DNA of 64,000 bases from Telmatactis stephensoni (GCA_029948255.1 JALIZF010001621.1:333001-397000), one strand, 5' to 3'. Positions 32,410-43,900 are shown, counted from the stretch's first letter. Notes: generated by a model not told the origin, from the letters alone. A program made the numbers and translations.

Positions 32410-35034
32410 AGAGAAAGAAATGGATGGATAGATGGATGAATGAATAACTATAAATACTGTTTGAGTGTCAATGTCTACTTGTGCTTACACAAATATAATA
32501 ATTATTATTGGGAAACACTTTACTCTCACACTCACTACATGTCTAATATTCATCCATCCATCAATCCATCAATATTTTTTAACAAAATCACTTGACTCAT
32601 GTTGATTTTTGTGGTGGGGGAAAATTGGAGAACCCAGAAAGAACCCTCATGGCAAGGGAGAGAACAACACATCAAGCAAACCCAGCTCACATAATTAACC
32701 ATAGCACCACCCTTGCCACCAATCATTTTGATAGGCATAAATAAATTAAATAAATGAATAAATTTGGCAGTTTCTAGAGCGCATTTTCCATGGTGAAATG
32801 ATCAAATGCGCTATAACAAAATCATATAAATCAAACATAAATGGATTAAGAATCCCAACTGGCAAGGAGGCAAACCAGTTGGCTATATTACAAGCATGGC
32901 CGAGAAACTGAATTTGAACTAATCGAAATCGGAACAAATTCAGTCTCAGCTAGTGGCCACAGCGGGAATCAAACCTGGGACCGCCAGATTGCAAGACCAA
33001 CGCTATGACCACTCGGCCATGCTGCCTCCTAGGCATTCATCAGAACCACACATAAATATGAATAGTTACTTAGTTTTTAATACCTATTCTGTCTGTTCCC
33101 AAACTTAAAGAATCTATTTTTCCAACAATAGCATCATCATCATCATCATCGATTCCAGCTACAACTATAATTTAAGGAAATCAGATTAATCATTGGAAGT
33201 TATCACAACTGCGTGCTCACTTAGTGGAACCTATAACTGCATGTTTATGACTTTGAAATACAGCCAAATTATAGTTTCTTCACATCTTAATTTCCTTGAA
33301 AACCCCAAAATTTAGATTTTTGGTTGGCTATACATCAGGTGAACACTATGGCACTTGGACGGTGGGACTTATCAACACCGCTTCCTCATTCACGAGACAT
33401 TAGGTAGTGGAACACTTAAAAACATGCAGTACAATTCTGGAATATCACTGACATTAACATGTGAACATTTATTTTAATGAAACATTGTCCTTACCTTCTG
33501 TAATATCAGTCACACTAGCAGCTATCTCAGTCGCCTTGAGTAAACCTATAAAAGATTGACAATAACAGGTTACTTTTGATTTTGCTGAAATTAAACCATT
33601 CACTTTGCAAAGTTGCTGACAGTTCATTGGACTGAAAACAACTTGCAGTAAGAAGTTAGGCTGTTGCAAAGTTCAGAATTCAACTAGTACTTCCTTACTT
33701 ACTTCTCCTAATTTTTGGTTTAGAATATCCAACATGTTCTACAAAGTGAAACAAGAAAATGTTGATAATCAAAGTAATGATAACACTGGTATGAGACTCA
33801 CTATGAGGCTAGTTTACAAGTACTCCATCATATTTGTGAATGGCAAGTTTTCCATACCTTTGTCAGCATGAGTAATGTCATGACTTGTTACAGGCTTCAG
33901 AGAGAGGTCACGATAGAAACGTCTAAAAACATTAAAAAGTGTTACAATATTGATATCAGGAAGGAATAAAAATTATCATTGTGGATCAAAGCTCAGTGTC
34001 GTTTGCAGTTAGCTCTTCTGTGTCCAAACAAGAAAAAAAATCTCACATTAAGACAAATTTGTAATGTCTGAGATATATCTCAAGAAGACAACCTTTCGTT
34101 TTTTTGAGTGACAAATTCGTAAATTTAAGGAATCAACTTTTGTGTGTAAACAAACAAAAATTCCATTCTTACTCTTTTTTCTGCCCTCGTCGTTCAATTC
34201 TCTTCTTGAATAATCCAGACACGACTTTGAGAACCTTGGTCTGGTCACAGAATTTGATGGCTGGGTATTCCTCCGCAAGTCTTTTAAAAAGATCGTCTAC
34301 AAGCAGTATCGTTCCTGGCGATGTTTGAACAACATCCTCTAAGGCAGCATTGAGTTCAAATTTGAACTTTTGGTGAGCTGGTCTAACTGTCGATAGGAAA
34401 TACCGAGGGTTCGTGTCAGAACTTCCCTGAGTCAGAGGTTTTTGTTGCATACGTTGTCTTAAGTAAGTTATGTACAGTTTCATACGCACCTTTCCTTGTC
34501 GTTCCACCAGGAGTTATGATTTTCTGTTTTATAGACGTACCAATAAAACCTTCAAAACCTAGCTTACACTCCGAGCGAGTCGGGGAGCGAGTAGAAGTAG
34601 GATTCAGTTTTATTTCTTCCAGTTCTTTCATCAAACACGTCAGCCGTGCCTCTTTCTTTTGAATTTCGATTTTGTTCTCTTTCACAGCTTTTAAGACCTT
34701 TTTATACTCCGTACTACAAATAGGAATGCCATAGCTGCCAACCCTCCCGGATAATCCGGGAGTCTCCAGATTTTGGGCCTCGTCTCCCGGTCTCCCGGAT
34801 AAAGACCTAAATCTCCCGGATAATCGCTCGAATCCTAAAATTGCGGCCATTTTAACTGAAATATCGTCTATCTTTCTTGCAATATCGTCTTTCCAAACCC
34901 CCCCCCCCCCCCCCACTGAGCGTGAAAATCGACCCAATTCTAAGGAAAAAATGTTGATCTCCAGATACGAAAGCCTTGGGGGTTGGCAGCTATGGAATGC
35001 TCGTCTTCTTGTATCGCACCTTTTGCTCCGCCAT
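30206..35034 (-). CDS. Nine-exon gene of the large transposon, 743 codons, split by a MITE
   Basis: Exons: 35034-34490 (containing a MITE), 34386-34173, 33922-33858, 33738-33703, 33545-33495, 33158-33084, 32316-31668, 31407-31106, 30771-30206. Every junction has AG/GT signals and reading phase is kept across all eight introns. Total coding length without the MITE is a multiple of three. The start is ATG in exon 1 (MAEQKVRYKK), 270 bases from the transposon end. Features are a basic coiled coil in exon 1, a possible helical DNA-binding unit in exon 2 (TILLVDDLFKRLAEEYP), an acidic exon 6, a coiled coil plus KLKAGIHLLAFLLDVRNQQS in exon 7, TYQDNMQLKKTSLRHLRLSK in exon 8, and an acidic Ser/Glu tail. 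Exon 7 resembles the N-terminal part of DUF6589-type transposases (recall). Likely transposase or partner. This copy is broken by the MITE. Confidence 0.75.
32379..32430. repeat. (GAAA)n microsatellite
   Basis: About ten AAAG/GAAA units, followed by GGATGGATAGATGGATGAAT repeats, within an intron of the nine-exon gene. Confidence 0.95.
32580..33030 (-). mobile_element. tRNA-derived SINE in an intron of the nine-exon gene
   Basis: Read on the minus strand from about 33030 it begins GGAGGCAGCATGGCCGAGTG (A-box-like) and has GGTTTGATTCC (B-box-like) about 50 bases on, with a tRNA-like order. A moderately conserved body and T/A-rich tail follow to about 32757. The segment 32590-32700 (GGAGAACCCAGAAAGAACCC) may be a second repeat. 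It lies between exon 6 and exon 7, so it does not disturb coding. Confidence 0.6.
34731..34993. mobile_element. 263-bp hAT-like MITE inside exon 1 of the nine-exon gene
   Basis: Ends ATAGCTGCCAACCC and GGTTGGCAGCTAT are inverted. GGAATGCC (34723-34730) and GGAATGCT (34994-35001) flank it, an 8-base duplication with one mismatch. Internal CTCCCGGAT repeats and a 15-base C run (about 34900-34914) are present. Removing the insert with one target copy brings ATG and the rest of exon 1 into the phase required by exon 2. Confidence 0.85.
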
Positions 35035-35139
35035 CTTGTGTTTAACTATTTCACTCATCAGGGGTGGAGAGCGGCAAATTCTTTACAAAACTCTTCCCGG
35101 GGTACCCGGGGTGCCACAACAGATCCTGGAAGGTGACAT

Positions 35140-35304
35140 AGCTGGTCCGGAAGCCTTCAAATTTGGCAGGCAACTCCTCCCGTTTTTCTTTCCCCCTGAC
35201 CCCCTCCCCCCTCATCTTTTTTGGCTCGCTCCCAGTCTCTCTTCTTTGCAACAGGAAGCCCAGGAAGCCCAAGAGATAAAAGGAGTTGCCTGCGGAGGAG
35301 GCTA
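35140..35304. repeat. Right terminal inverted repeat
   Basis: It carries the complement of the left-end blocks: CTTCAAATTTGGCAGGCAAC at 35155-35174 and GTTGCCTGCGGAGGAGGCTA at 35285-35304. The middle differs from the left end (polypyrimidine instead of the GC hairpin). Its own GGCAGGCAAC...GTTGCCTGC arms can also pair. Confidence 0.8.
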
Positions 35305-36952
35305 GTAGAGGATGGCAAACAAAGGTTTTTTTCCCTGTATTTATTGAGTGTTCAAAAACCATATCTTGTTTTGATAATTCTCGTACTGACAGAAAAGGAA
35401 CTAGACTGATTCCACATGTCCTAGTTTTCGCTCTTTTATTCTGGTTGGCCAACTGAGGAGCGAACAAACCCACTTATGGAATGAGTCTACTAACAATGAT
35501 TCAAGCTGGTCGACCGGGATTCCTGTGTTACAATTAACGACGTTTCTTCAATGCGTTTGAACTTTTCCTTTCAAATTGTAAATGCTTTACTTGGAAACCC
35601 TAAAAATACATTTCTCTCGTTGCACTCATCCTTTGTTATTTTAATAAGGCATTTCAATTGGTGTTTCAAATTTTCATACTCTGAGATACTCGGAAGGTTT
35701 ACAAAAAATGCAATCAAGAGTGGCATATCGGAATTTACAAGTTCCGAAAAATAACTGGACATGAAATTGCTTGACGACCAAAACGACATCACCCTGAAGT
35801 AAGCGGCCTTAAAATTTACCTTTTTTACAATGTATTTTGGATAGCTTACAATGCTTCAATGGCCATGAAATGTGTAGGATTAAGAAAAAACTAGGTGAAA
35901 ACGGTGCTACTGAAGTAAAAAAGAATTATCGAGGTAATCTGAAGTTTTCTAGCTTTGTGTAAACATAACTGAAATGATAAACAAAATTGAAAAGGCGCAG
36001 CTCTATCAACTTGGCGTAAATTCATATTTCTCAAAATTGTGCAAAGCAATTTTGTTCTATTTCTCCAAACGAACAATTTTAATTGTTAAAAAAAGAGTAT
36101 GGCAACAAAATGAGCTTAAAAGAAGGTGTTTGTCGTCACTATAAATTATTGGTAGTTCCGATCATAAATAATAATAATAATGACTTTAATATTTATAACG
36201 CGCATATATTCATTAACATATGCTCATATGAAGAAAAGAATTAACAGTCTTCAGCCATAAATAAGTTATGTGTTTTTTGCAGACAAAACCAATTTAGCTC
36301 ATTCAAGTGTTGAGCCAGTTCACTTCATATAATCATATAATCTAAAATTTCAACCAATATCCTGAAAGAATTTTAATCCTCAGTTCTTTAAGAACTAGGA
36401 TAATGAAGCCATCTTTCGTGCATTTTTTCACACACAGCCGCATATGAGCATATGTAAATGAGCATATGATCATAATGATTTAAGGTCAAAAGAAACTTGA
36501 AACTATCTCTTGACTTACTCTGAAAATTGTTTTGAAATTAACTCACCGATTCAATTATTCTAGATCGTTATAAAATAGAACTGGTGCACAACATACACTT
36601 AGCTAGCAACTATCGAGTTTTTGGTGCGCCCGTTTTTAACACTAAAACTATTTTCATTTCAAGATTTTGGTTTTATTTTTGTGTGTATTCTTAAGATTAC
36701 TAAAACTCACTGTTCCACAGTAGCGAAACGCACGAAGTGCCGAAAAAGCTCATAAACGAAAAGAAAAGATCTCTGAGTTGCGGCGAGAGTTTGGAGCGCA
36801 ATCCACCGCAGTCACAAACTTTTTTATTTCCGAACTTTGTATTTTGACATACTTTTTATATATATATAAAATTGTTTGACGAATTTTCGAGAAAATCTTT
36901 TTTTTTAATGCCTCATTTAGGAAGCGTTTGGATGCCTTCAGTCAAAATTTAG

Positions 36953-37237
36953 TTGCAAAGTGAATTTGAAGTTACGGAGCTCAACTTTGGACAGCAGTGT
37001 CTTAGTAGGCAACACCGACCTGTCAATAATATTGAAATCGCTGAACCGTTGCCACTCCTTGATGCTGTGTTTGCACGAAAACATTTTTGTTATTTTTTGG
37101 ACCGACGTTGTTACTTAATATTGCCTCGAACAATTTTTTCTTTGCTTCGTCAAAACCTTGTTAGGGACATAAAAATGCCCGTAAACGCAATTTCAAAGGA
37201 ATTGCATTTAGGAATAAGATTTGGCAGAGGAATTTAA
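36953..37237 (+). other. Conserved open frame in the duplicon
   Basis: A 94-codon frame with protein-like composition (EIAEPLPLLDAVFARKHFCY, NLVRDIKMPVNAISKELHLG). The same frame exists in copy A, where a Penelope insertion splits it. It may be a captured gene fragment or the remains of the element's protein. No ATG is supported (an alternative start would be needed) and no domain is recognised. Confidence 0.3.
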
Positions 37238-38620
37238 AATAATGTTGTTTGAATATCGACTGGCAGCGGCAAATGCAGCTATTAAATAAAATTTCGGAAA
37301 AAAAACCCATCAAAATCTAAAATAATTGAATTAGTTTTAGTGTTCAGGACGATAACACTGGCGCATTGTTGACGCGGAGCGAGCGAGTTAAACTCGCATT
37401 ATGCCGGAACCACCCTAACAATTTTCCGAGCGCACCCAAAACTCGATAGTTGCAAGCTAAGTGTGTGTGTACCAGTCTATTTTATAACGATTGCAACACA
37501 ATTTTCTCTTATTGTAAACTGTTCATCTTTAGCCGGTATATATTCTGTTTTGGCCTGCTTTCTGTGTTTTCAATCTTTAGCTTAGCATTTCGGTGATTCT
37601 ATAGAATATTTTGTCTCATTTTGGATCTCCTGACTTTGTACTTGAACCGATTTAGAATTGTTATTCCTCATTTGTCCGTGTTCATGCTCATCAAAACTTA
37701 ACGGTACATTGATTACATGCTCCTTATGCAGCTGAAGAGGAAAGGTGTGGTTGCATCTGTAGTAGCTCGTTCTTTACACAATAATAAAACCAATAATTCT
37801 ATTTTATTTTTGACACAGACCTGGCAACACACTAGGCAGAACTTTAACAAAGCTCAGAATTACGGGATTTGAAGACGTTTTGGCATAAGCCACACTTTAA
37901 GGTTAGTATTCCATAATCATATCAAACAGCGTTCATTTTATATTTAATTTCAACTTAATTTTACAAGCCAATGGTCAATTGTTCTTGTTCTTTTATAAAT
38001 CTAATGCAAACAACCTGAGGTATACTGAAGGCATTTCATTCATTGAACTCGTGAAAGAAAGTTAACTAACTACAGAGTACTAGTAGATAATGAACAATAT
38101 AGAAAATAATGGGTTTAGAGTCTACTATACTAAATATCATTATTTGGAACGGAAGCTTTTAAGTATCAGGATTCGAATCACGCAACTTTATACTCTTGCC
38201 TCAAATGTACTCGAAAAGAAAAAATCATTCTCTAGTGAACAGACTCTTCACTGTTAATGTACATTAAATATTAATCTATAATCTTTCTCTGGCAAAAAAA
38301 AAAACTATTGCTAGCGATTTAAATTTAATTAGGTTGTAGTAAATTCATGAGATCTAATTTCGTGAACGATTTAAGATTCAGCCTTGTAAGAATTGCTTTA
38401 CCACTAAAGCAAGTTTTGATATGTGGTAGACACCTCTTTTCTATAATAATTATACTAAGAATCGATAGAAATGCAGATCTTCAAGGACCAAAGTTATGAA
38501 TAAAACTACTTTTCTCAAAATGTATTTTTTCCGGTAGAGTACAAACACTAAATGCGTGCAATACTTTGCATTATTTAACACTATATAGTGCTAATTTAAC
38601 AAGCTTAGCACTATTTAGTA

Positions 38621-38980
38621 CTATTTATGTTGCACGCTTTTAGTGTACTTTAGAGTGATTTTATGTAACCCGTGAAAAGAATAGTACTCATGATCATGAA
38701 GGCGTCTCATGCCAATATTTTTTGAAATTAAATAATCGATTCTCAGATATTTCGCAAAACAAATTGTCCCTTGAAGAGCCTCATTTATTTCGATTCAGTT
38801 TTCTCTTAGTTCAGATGGAAAACGTGCTTCAGACATTAAGGTATTCTTACAACACTGTCTTTCAACGTTAAATTATAAGTAATATATCAAACACGAGTAC
38901 CAATGTATGATCAGCGTATCAAAACACCGAGAAGTGGGTTAAAAAACGATGCGCTGATGAAACACGAGGACAAGTGTTTG
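38621..38980. repeat. ~360-bp insertion present only in copy B
   Basis: Copy A is continuous from TAGCACTATTTAGTA into CTTCTCAAATTC at about 21953. Copy B has about 360 bases there, with ATTTAG on both sides. The insert contains two related blocks with CAAACACGAG and AAACACGAGGACAAG. Confidence 0.6.
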
Positions 38981-40446
38981 ATTTAGCTTCTCAAATTCAT
39001 GGATAATTATTGGATAAATTCAAAGCAAAAGTTAGTTAATTTATGCAAGTGTTTGATCAGTGTATGAAGACACTATCACGGTAGTGATTTTCATTTACTC
39101 ATTAATTATTCTTATAAATGTTTGAGAAAAAAATTAAAGAATTCATATGTCACGAATTTCACGAAAAACTGTTAAACCACTTGCGCTAGTTTTGGAGCAA
39201 AGTTTAGCAAAGACTGTTTTGCGTGTAACTGAGTGTAATCGAGTCAATTAAAGGCACTAGTGCATTTTCTTACGCTACAAGAATCTAATTCTGGTCAAAG
39301 TTAATAGTTCTGGTAAAACCTTCAGTTCCAAAGGCTGATCACGTCGGCGTCTTTTCATAACAAATACATTTTTCAAGTGTTTTGAAAATACATAAATAAT
39401 TCAAGAATTAGGATGTCACGAATTTCACTAGAAGCCAAATTCCTTTAAACAATTTGCACTGGTTTCGGAGAAAGACTGTCTTGCCTTTAACTGACTGAGA
39501 TTGAGTCGTTTTGAGACAATAGTGCATTTTGTCACGTTACGAGAATCCAATTCTGATAAAAGTTTAAGTTCCAAAGGCTGATCAAATGGGCGTTGTTACA
39601 GTTTATACTGCAAGCTTTTCAAGTGTTAGCTTTATGAAAATCCTTTTTTTTTTTGCGCCTCAAAGAGCAGAAACAAAATACAGCGAAAAATCTCTTTGGT
39701 GTCAATATTTAAGTTCACAAACTTCTTGAAAATATTCATTTTAGCGAATTGAAAACACGAACTGTAGCATATATTAGGAGAGAACCTGATCGCAATGACG
39801 AAGGCAAGAATGTTTTTCTTATAGTTCTGAAAAAAAGAAAACTCACTTTTAAAGCTTCTTGCTTTAAAAGAAGTGCACCGAGTGCGCCCAAAAACTCGAT
39901 AGATGCACGCTAAGTGTGTACCAGTCGCCGACTCGGCGAGTAATAACATAGCTGAACGTAAAAAAGGACAAATTTTTACTATGGTTTGCATTAAGGTGGC
40001 TCAACTGGCTTTTGTTTGAGGCACACCTCCACTGTTTGATCGCAAAATGCGTCGCGTCCAAAAACCTAATTACAAAACAATTTTCATAGTAAGTCAAGGG
40101 ATAGTTTCAAGTTTCTTTTGACGCTTAAATCGTTATGATTGGAGCTACCAGTAATTTATAGTGACGACATTGCTATTTTCACAAACATGAAATTTTTAGA
40201 CAAAATAAAGTTTTGTACAAAACCGCGTTTATTGGTTCTAGAATCCAGATCAAGTTTTCCACTGTTACTATGTTTAAAGGATTTCTATTGAAGCGTTTTC
40301 GAATAAAACGCGCTTCAACTTTTACGCACAAAAAGAGTTAATAATTCCAGGCATTTAGTTCACTTGGCCAAATATCTTCTTTAAAGGACTCAGAAACAGC
40401 TTCTTTTGAGCTCATTTTGTTGACATACTCTTTAATTTTTCGTTTG

Positions 40447-41803
40447 GAGCAGGACGGAGGGAGCGTCTCTAAGGAAAACCGTGGTACAGTGATGTCTGCA
40501 ATGTGACGTCACGGTGGCGTGGCATAGCTTCAACATGGCGGCAAAAGAAGGAGATTTCAATTCGCAGGTTTGCTTGCAGTTTTTACACCCAAAACTACCA
40601 ATCATATTTCTGAAGACCTCATAAAAAAGTGTGCATTTTTACGGACACTCATCTGTATGCACCTCAACGTTTTTGAGTGAAGAAATCGTACGTTTGAATC
40701 AAGTTTAGGTATAGAATATTTTCAATAAAGGAACTGACAGCAAAAAGGTGTTACTTGCATGTAAAGTAAAGTTGTTATTCAGAAATCTGAATTTAAATTT
40801 GAACCTGGAAATGCTATATTCCTTGTGCTCTTTCTATTTTTTATGCTAAATAACTGATTTTCTATATCTGTTTTCAATTTGCATAAGTTAACTTTTAAGA
40901 GAAAACTGTTGTTTTGCACTCACGATAAACCAAGACAATACTACTTGCAAATTCAATACTGCCTACTGTATTCCACATGAAAACATTCAAAACCATAATA
41001 TAATTATGAAGACTAAACAATCAAAATGTGATGTTCTGCAATATCGCTTATTCTGGGACGGCGCTAATTCGAGGGCGGCGTTTATTAAGAAATCATAAGG
41101 CTTATAAATGATTTGATAAGTGAAGCAAATGTTAACAACACCATAAATGTGCTTCAAATGTACAAAAACTCTATTTTTTACTCGCTAGCTTTCAACGTTG
41201 TGTTATATCGTACTTGGTTTTATTTATAAATATGATAGTCCGGCTGTCTTTTGAATAAGCGCCGCACTGTGTGAATAAATGCGGCGCTTATTCGAAAGCG
41301 GCGCTAAAACGAGTAAATACGGTACGTTAATGTACCAACAGGAACAAACAAAGATAAGCTCTGCTCGAAAGCGGAGCTAAAACTATTAGAGACTAACTTA
41401 TATCATAGAAACTAACTTATATCATAGAAACATCGACTCTGATGCATCGGTCACCATGGTGACCGACATGAAAAAGACAAAGTTTGTTAAGTGGTTTACA
41501 CTACGTACGACATGCACCCTCTGAAAATATGAGCGTGGGCGCAAAAAGAGAAAATGAAATACCTGTAATTTTGTGGTAGCAAGAATGTCACAAGCATCAC
41601 ACCACCCTACCTCTTGTTAAAATAACGTACGTTTCAAAGGCGGAAAACATGTTGAACCTGATTGGGCAGCCTCTAAGCTTTAATTTGATACTAAGGAAAC
41701 TTTGTCCCAAGGGGGTCCTACGAAAATGCATAAACCTAAAAATACCTACTGATAAGAATTACTGATATCATAGTCCACTATTATTATCTTTATAGATATT
41801 CCT
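40447..41803. other. Intergenic; possible short first exon and repeats
   Basis: AACATGGCGGCAAAAGAAGG at about 40532 starts an 11-codon frame that ends at CAG followed by GTTTGC, a possible first exon near a TGACGTCA-like site (40504-40511), but nothing downstream was linked to it. GGCGGCGTTTATT/AATAAATGCGGCGC blocks at about 41060-41310 resemble a dispersed repeat. Confidence 0.35.
41447..41466. repeat. Perfect 20-bp palindrome
   Basis: TCGGTCACCATGGTGACCGA is fully self-complementary without a spacer. Its role is unknown. Confidence 0.9.
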
Positions 41804-41894
41804 ATGGCTCGTTTAGAGGTGTTCTTGATGATGTTTGTCTTCGGCACGGTTATCGTTATTCAAGGTAATGGTGACTCGAGCGATCTTAATAATG
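41804..41894 (+). CDS. Candidate signal-peptide exon of the FN2-array gene
   Basis: ATG at 41804 opens MARLEVFLMMFVFGTVIVIQ, a basic n-region plus hydrophobic core typical of a signal peptide, followed by a polar stretch (GNGDSSDLNN). The frame ends at the 9-base target duplication of a TIR element whose first bases give AATG|GTAGAG, usable as a 5' splice site. The FN2 exons 2.6 kb downstream on the same strand begin in phase 1, which fits a donor after the first base of a codon. The link between this exon and the FN2 exons is inference. The frame could also be chance. Confidence 0.45.
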
Positions 41895-43533
41895 GTAGAG
41901 GTTATTTCGCGTGATTCAGAACGACATCCGAAAATGACGTCACCATCGTGTTTCCGACAGATTTTTGCCGACGTAAAGAACACGCAAGATAACCCGCAAC
42001 AACGGTCAAACTTCAGACCGGCCTGGAGCCGTATTTGATTTAAGTTGAAGTGCTGCAAATTTGGAATCATCATCACAAAATAAAGTTTTTCTGATAAGAA
42101 CTTGTATGTTTGTTATTTCTTGAAAGTTCTAGTCCCATTCGAAGACGAAATGTCGGCTTGATTCACGCGAAATAATACTGACAAATCCCTGAACAATCTT
42201 TCGCGTGACCCAACGTGACAACCCGAAGTAACACCAGTCTTGTGGCGGGAATTTCAGAAATTTACCGGGAAAGTTATAAAAAGAACCGTATAAATATGGA
42301 ACTCAACATTGATAACATTGATAATCTTCTTGAATTAAATTACTTCAAATCTCTGGATTCAAATTATGGATATGTTTCAAATAAAGAAGTTTGAAATAGC
42401 AACAACAAGTAAATTCTGTGTTTTTTATTGCAAGAATTTTGCCAAAAAAAGGTGAGTTCTTTATTGTGTTTACATATAAACCATTTCTCACTGCTAGAGA
42501 GAATTGTCTAATTAAAATGTCACAACTCAAATAACTGTAAGAATAAATTATGATCCTTGTACTGATTATCTATAGGAGGTTTCTTACAACCGATTGAGGG
42601 GTATTGGGGTACTTTGTTCTTTCTGATATAATGAAATGAAACCCATTTCATTATATCATATAGCCCATTCAGGAAAACTGATATCTGCAGACTGATATCC
42701 AGGGACCAATATCCAAATGCAATAGGGTCCTACAAAGAAAATTAAATTGAATTTTAGTAGGCAATAATACAACAATAGACTGCACTTGAAATACTATTCT
42801 AACATCTCTTAACATGCACATTGGAAGTCTTTTTTGTCTACTGTTTATTCTATATGATAACATAAGAGGAAAAAAAATGGAATGAACAATAGGAAACATG
42901 AAAAAAGTGAAAATTGAAATAAACCAATAAATATTTATGTATACTAGCAATTGAAATTAATATTGATATATCAGTGATTCATGATCAGCTTACATGCACT
43001 CATTATATCGGTAATATACAATTTTCGTCTCTATGTATGCTTAAACTCTCATATTAGGAATCCAAATCTATATTTCAGAAGATATTTATATAAATGTATA
43101 TACTAAAGCCTTTCTGCAAATCAGTATAAGGGTGTATTAATGGCTATGTTGTATGGAGTTGTATGTATAATTACTTAAAGCTATCGATGTGAGTTTTGAA
43201 CAAAAAAGGTCTTGTCATTTTCGAGCTCGCGAAGAAACTCATCCAAGGCCGAGTTGGGCTATTTCGCGAGTTCCAAAATGAAAACTAATTTCTACAACGA
43301 TTATAACTTGCTGAGAATCTTACCTTTTCTTTCACACTAAAAAGAGCTTCATATTGATCATGAACTTCAAACTTGATCATGAAAGAGAGGACATGGTCAC
43401 CCTTCACCTTGATTATTTTGCTCTCCACAAAATGCCGCCATTTTGTTTACCAGGAATCGGCAGTCACCGTCGGAAACACGATGGTGACGTCATTTTCGGA
43501 TGTCATTCTGAATCACGCGAAATAACCTCTACC
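41894..43533. mobile_element. 1,640-bp TIR transposon, 9-bp TSD
   Basis: The left end GGTAGAGGTTATTTCGCGTG and the right-end complement are inverted for about 70 bases (left to about 41963, right from about 43464; the match includes GACATCCGAAAATGACGTCA). CTTAATAAT occurs at 41885-41893 and 43534-43542. No transposase frame is present. The features fit a Mutator-like non-autonomous element. Confidence 0.85.
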
Positions 43534-43542
43534 CTTAATAAT

Positions 43543-43900
43543 GGCCTATCGGGTAAATTACAAAGGGTTCAGAATAGGGCTTCCCGAATTATCGCAGGTG
43601 ACACCTATGGAATCAGATCCAGTGATGTACTTAACTCTTTGGACTGATAACCGCTCCATAACCGCAAAGGCTTGACGGTGGAAACTCTCATATTTAAATG
43701 TAACAACAAATTATCAGAAACCACCACACAATATTCTAAGAGGTGCTTCAACTAAACTCTTTATGCCAAGATATAATACTGAATACGGCAAAAGAAGTAT
43801 TAGTTATAGGGAGGCAAAATTATGAAACAGTCTCCTGAAGATCTTAGGTCTAAAAAGACTCGCAATGCATTTAAAAACTCTTTCAAACATAAGAGCTGAA
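43543..43900 (+). pseudogene. LINE 3' fragment (end of RT protein)
   Basis: GLSGKLQRVQNRASRIIAG, then in shifted frames PRYNTEYGKRSISYREAKL and a NSL-like continuation, are the usual C-terminal motifs of APE-type LINE proteins. Two frameshifts and a stop break it. Strongly 5'-truncated and unrelated in orientation to the LINE at 45-55 kb. Confidence 0.65.

Larger units (their letters stand above)
23542..35304. mobile_element. 11.76-kb TIR transposon carrying RecQ helicase and two further genes
   Basis: The left end TAGCCTCCTCCGCAGGCAAC and the reverse complement of the right end are identical for 20 bases. Similarity resumes further in (GGGCTTCCTG, then GTTGCCTGCCAAATTTGAAG), giving TIRs of about 160 bases. 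GTAGAGGAT flanks both ends (23533-23541 and 35305-35313). Copy A contains the unoccupied counterpart at about 13719-13727, and sequence on either side continues colinearly. Inside are a RecQ helicase near the left end reading inward, and two minus-strand genes reading inward from the right. Superfamily is uncertain. A 9-base duplication does not fit the 3-4 bases I remember for helicase-bearing Academ elements. Confidence 0.88.
35305..39775. repeat. Duplicon copy B, main part
   Basis: Colinear with copy A from 13719 to 22740 apart from insertions in one copy or the other. Similarity stops near 39775. A 360-base segment at 38621-38980 is absent from copy A, which jumps at about 21953. Confidence 0.9.
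36056..40446. mobile_element. ~4.4-kb non-autonomous TIR repeat forming the core of copy B
   Basis: The sequence 40050-40446 is the reverse complement of the left portion of the unit (best seen against 17070-17330 and 17658-17720 of copy A; also 36060-36150). The ends read CTCCAAACGA at about 36064 and TCGTTTGGAG at about 40439-40448. The interior has no transposase. Copy A has lost the right arm. No target duplication was confirmed. Confidence 0.6.

Noticed and set aside
23542..35304. Assignment to the helicase-bearing Academ superfamily
   Set aside because: Attractive because of the helicase, but the 9-bp target duplication does not fit the 3-4 bp I remember and no XPG-like nuclease was seen; left unassigned.
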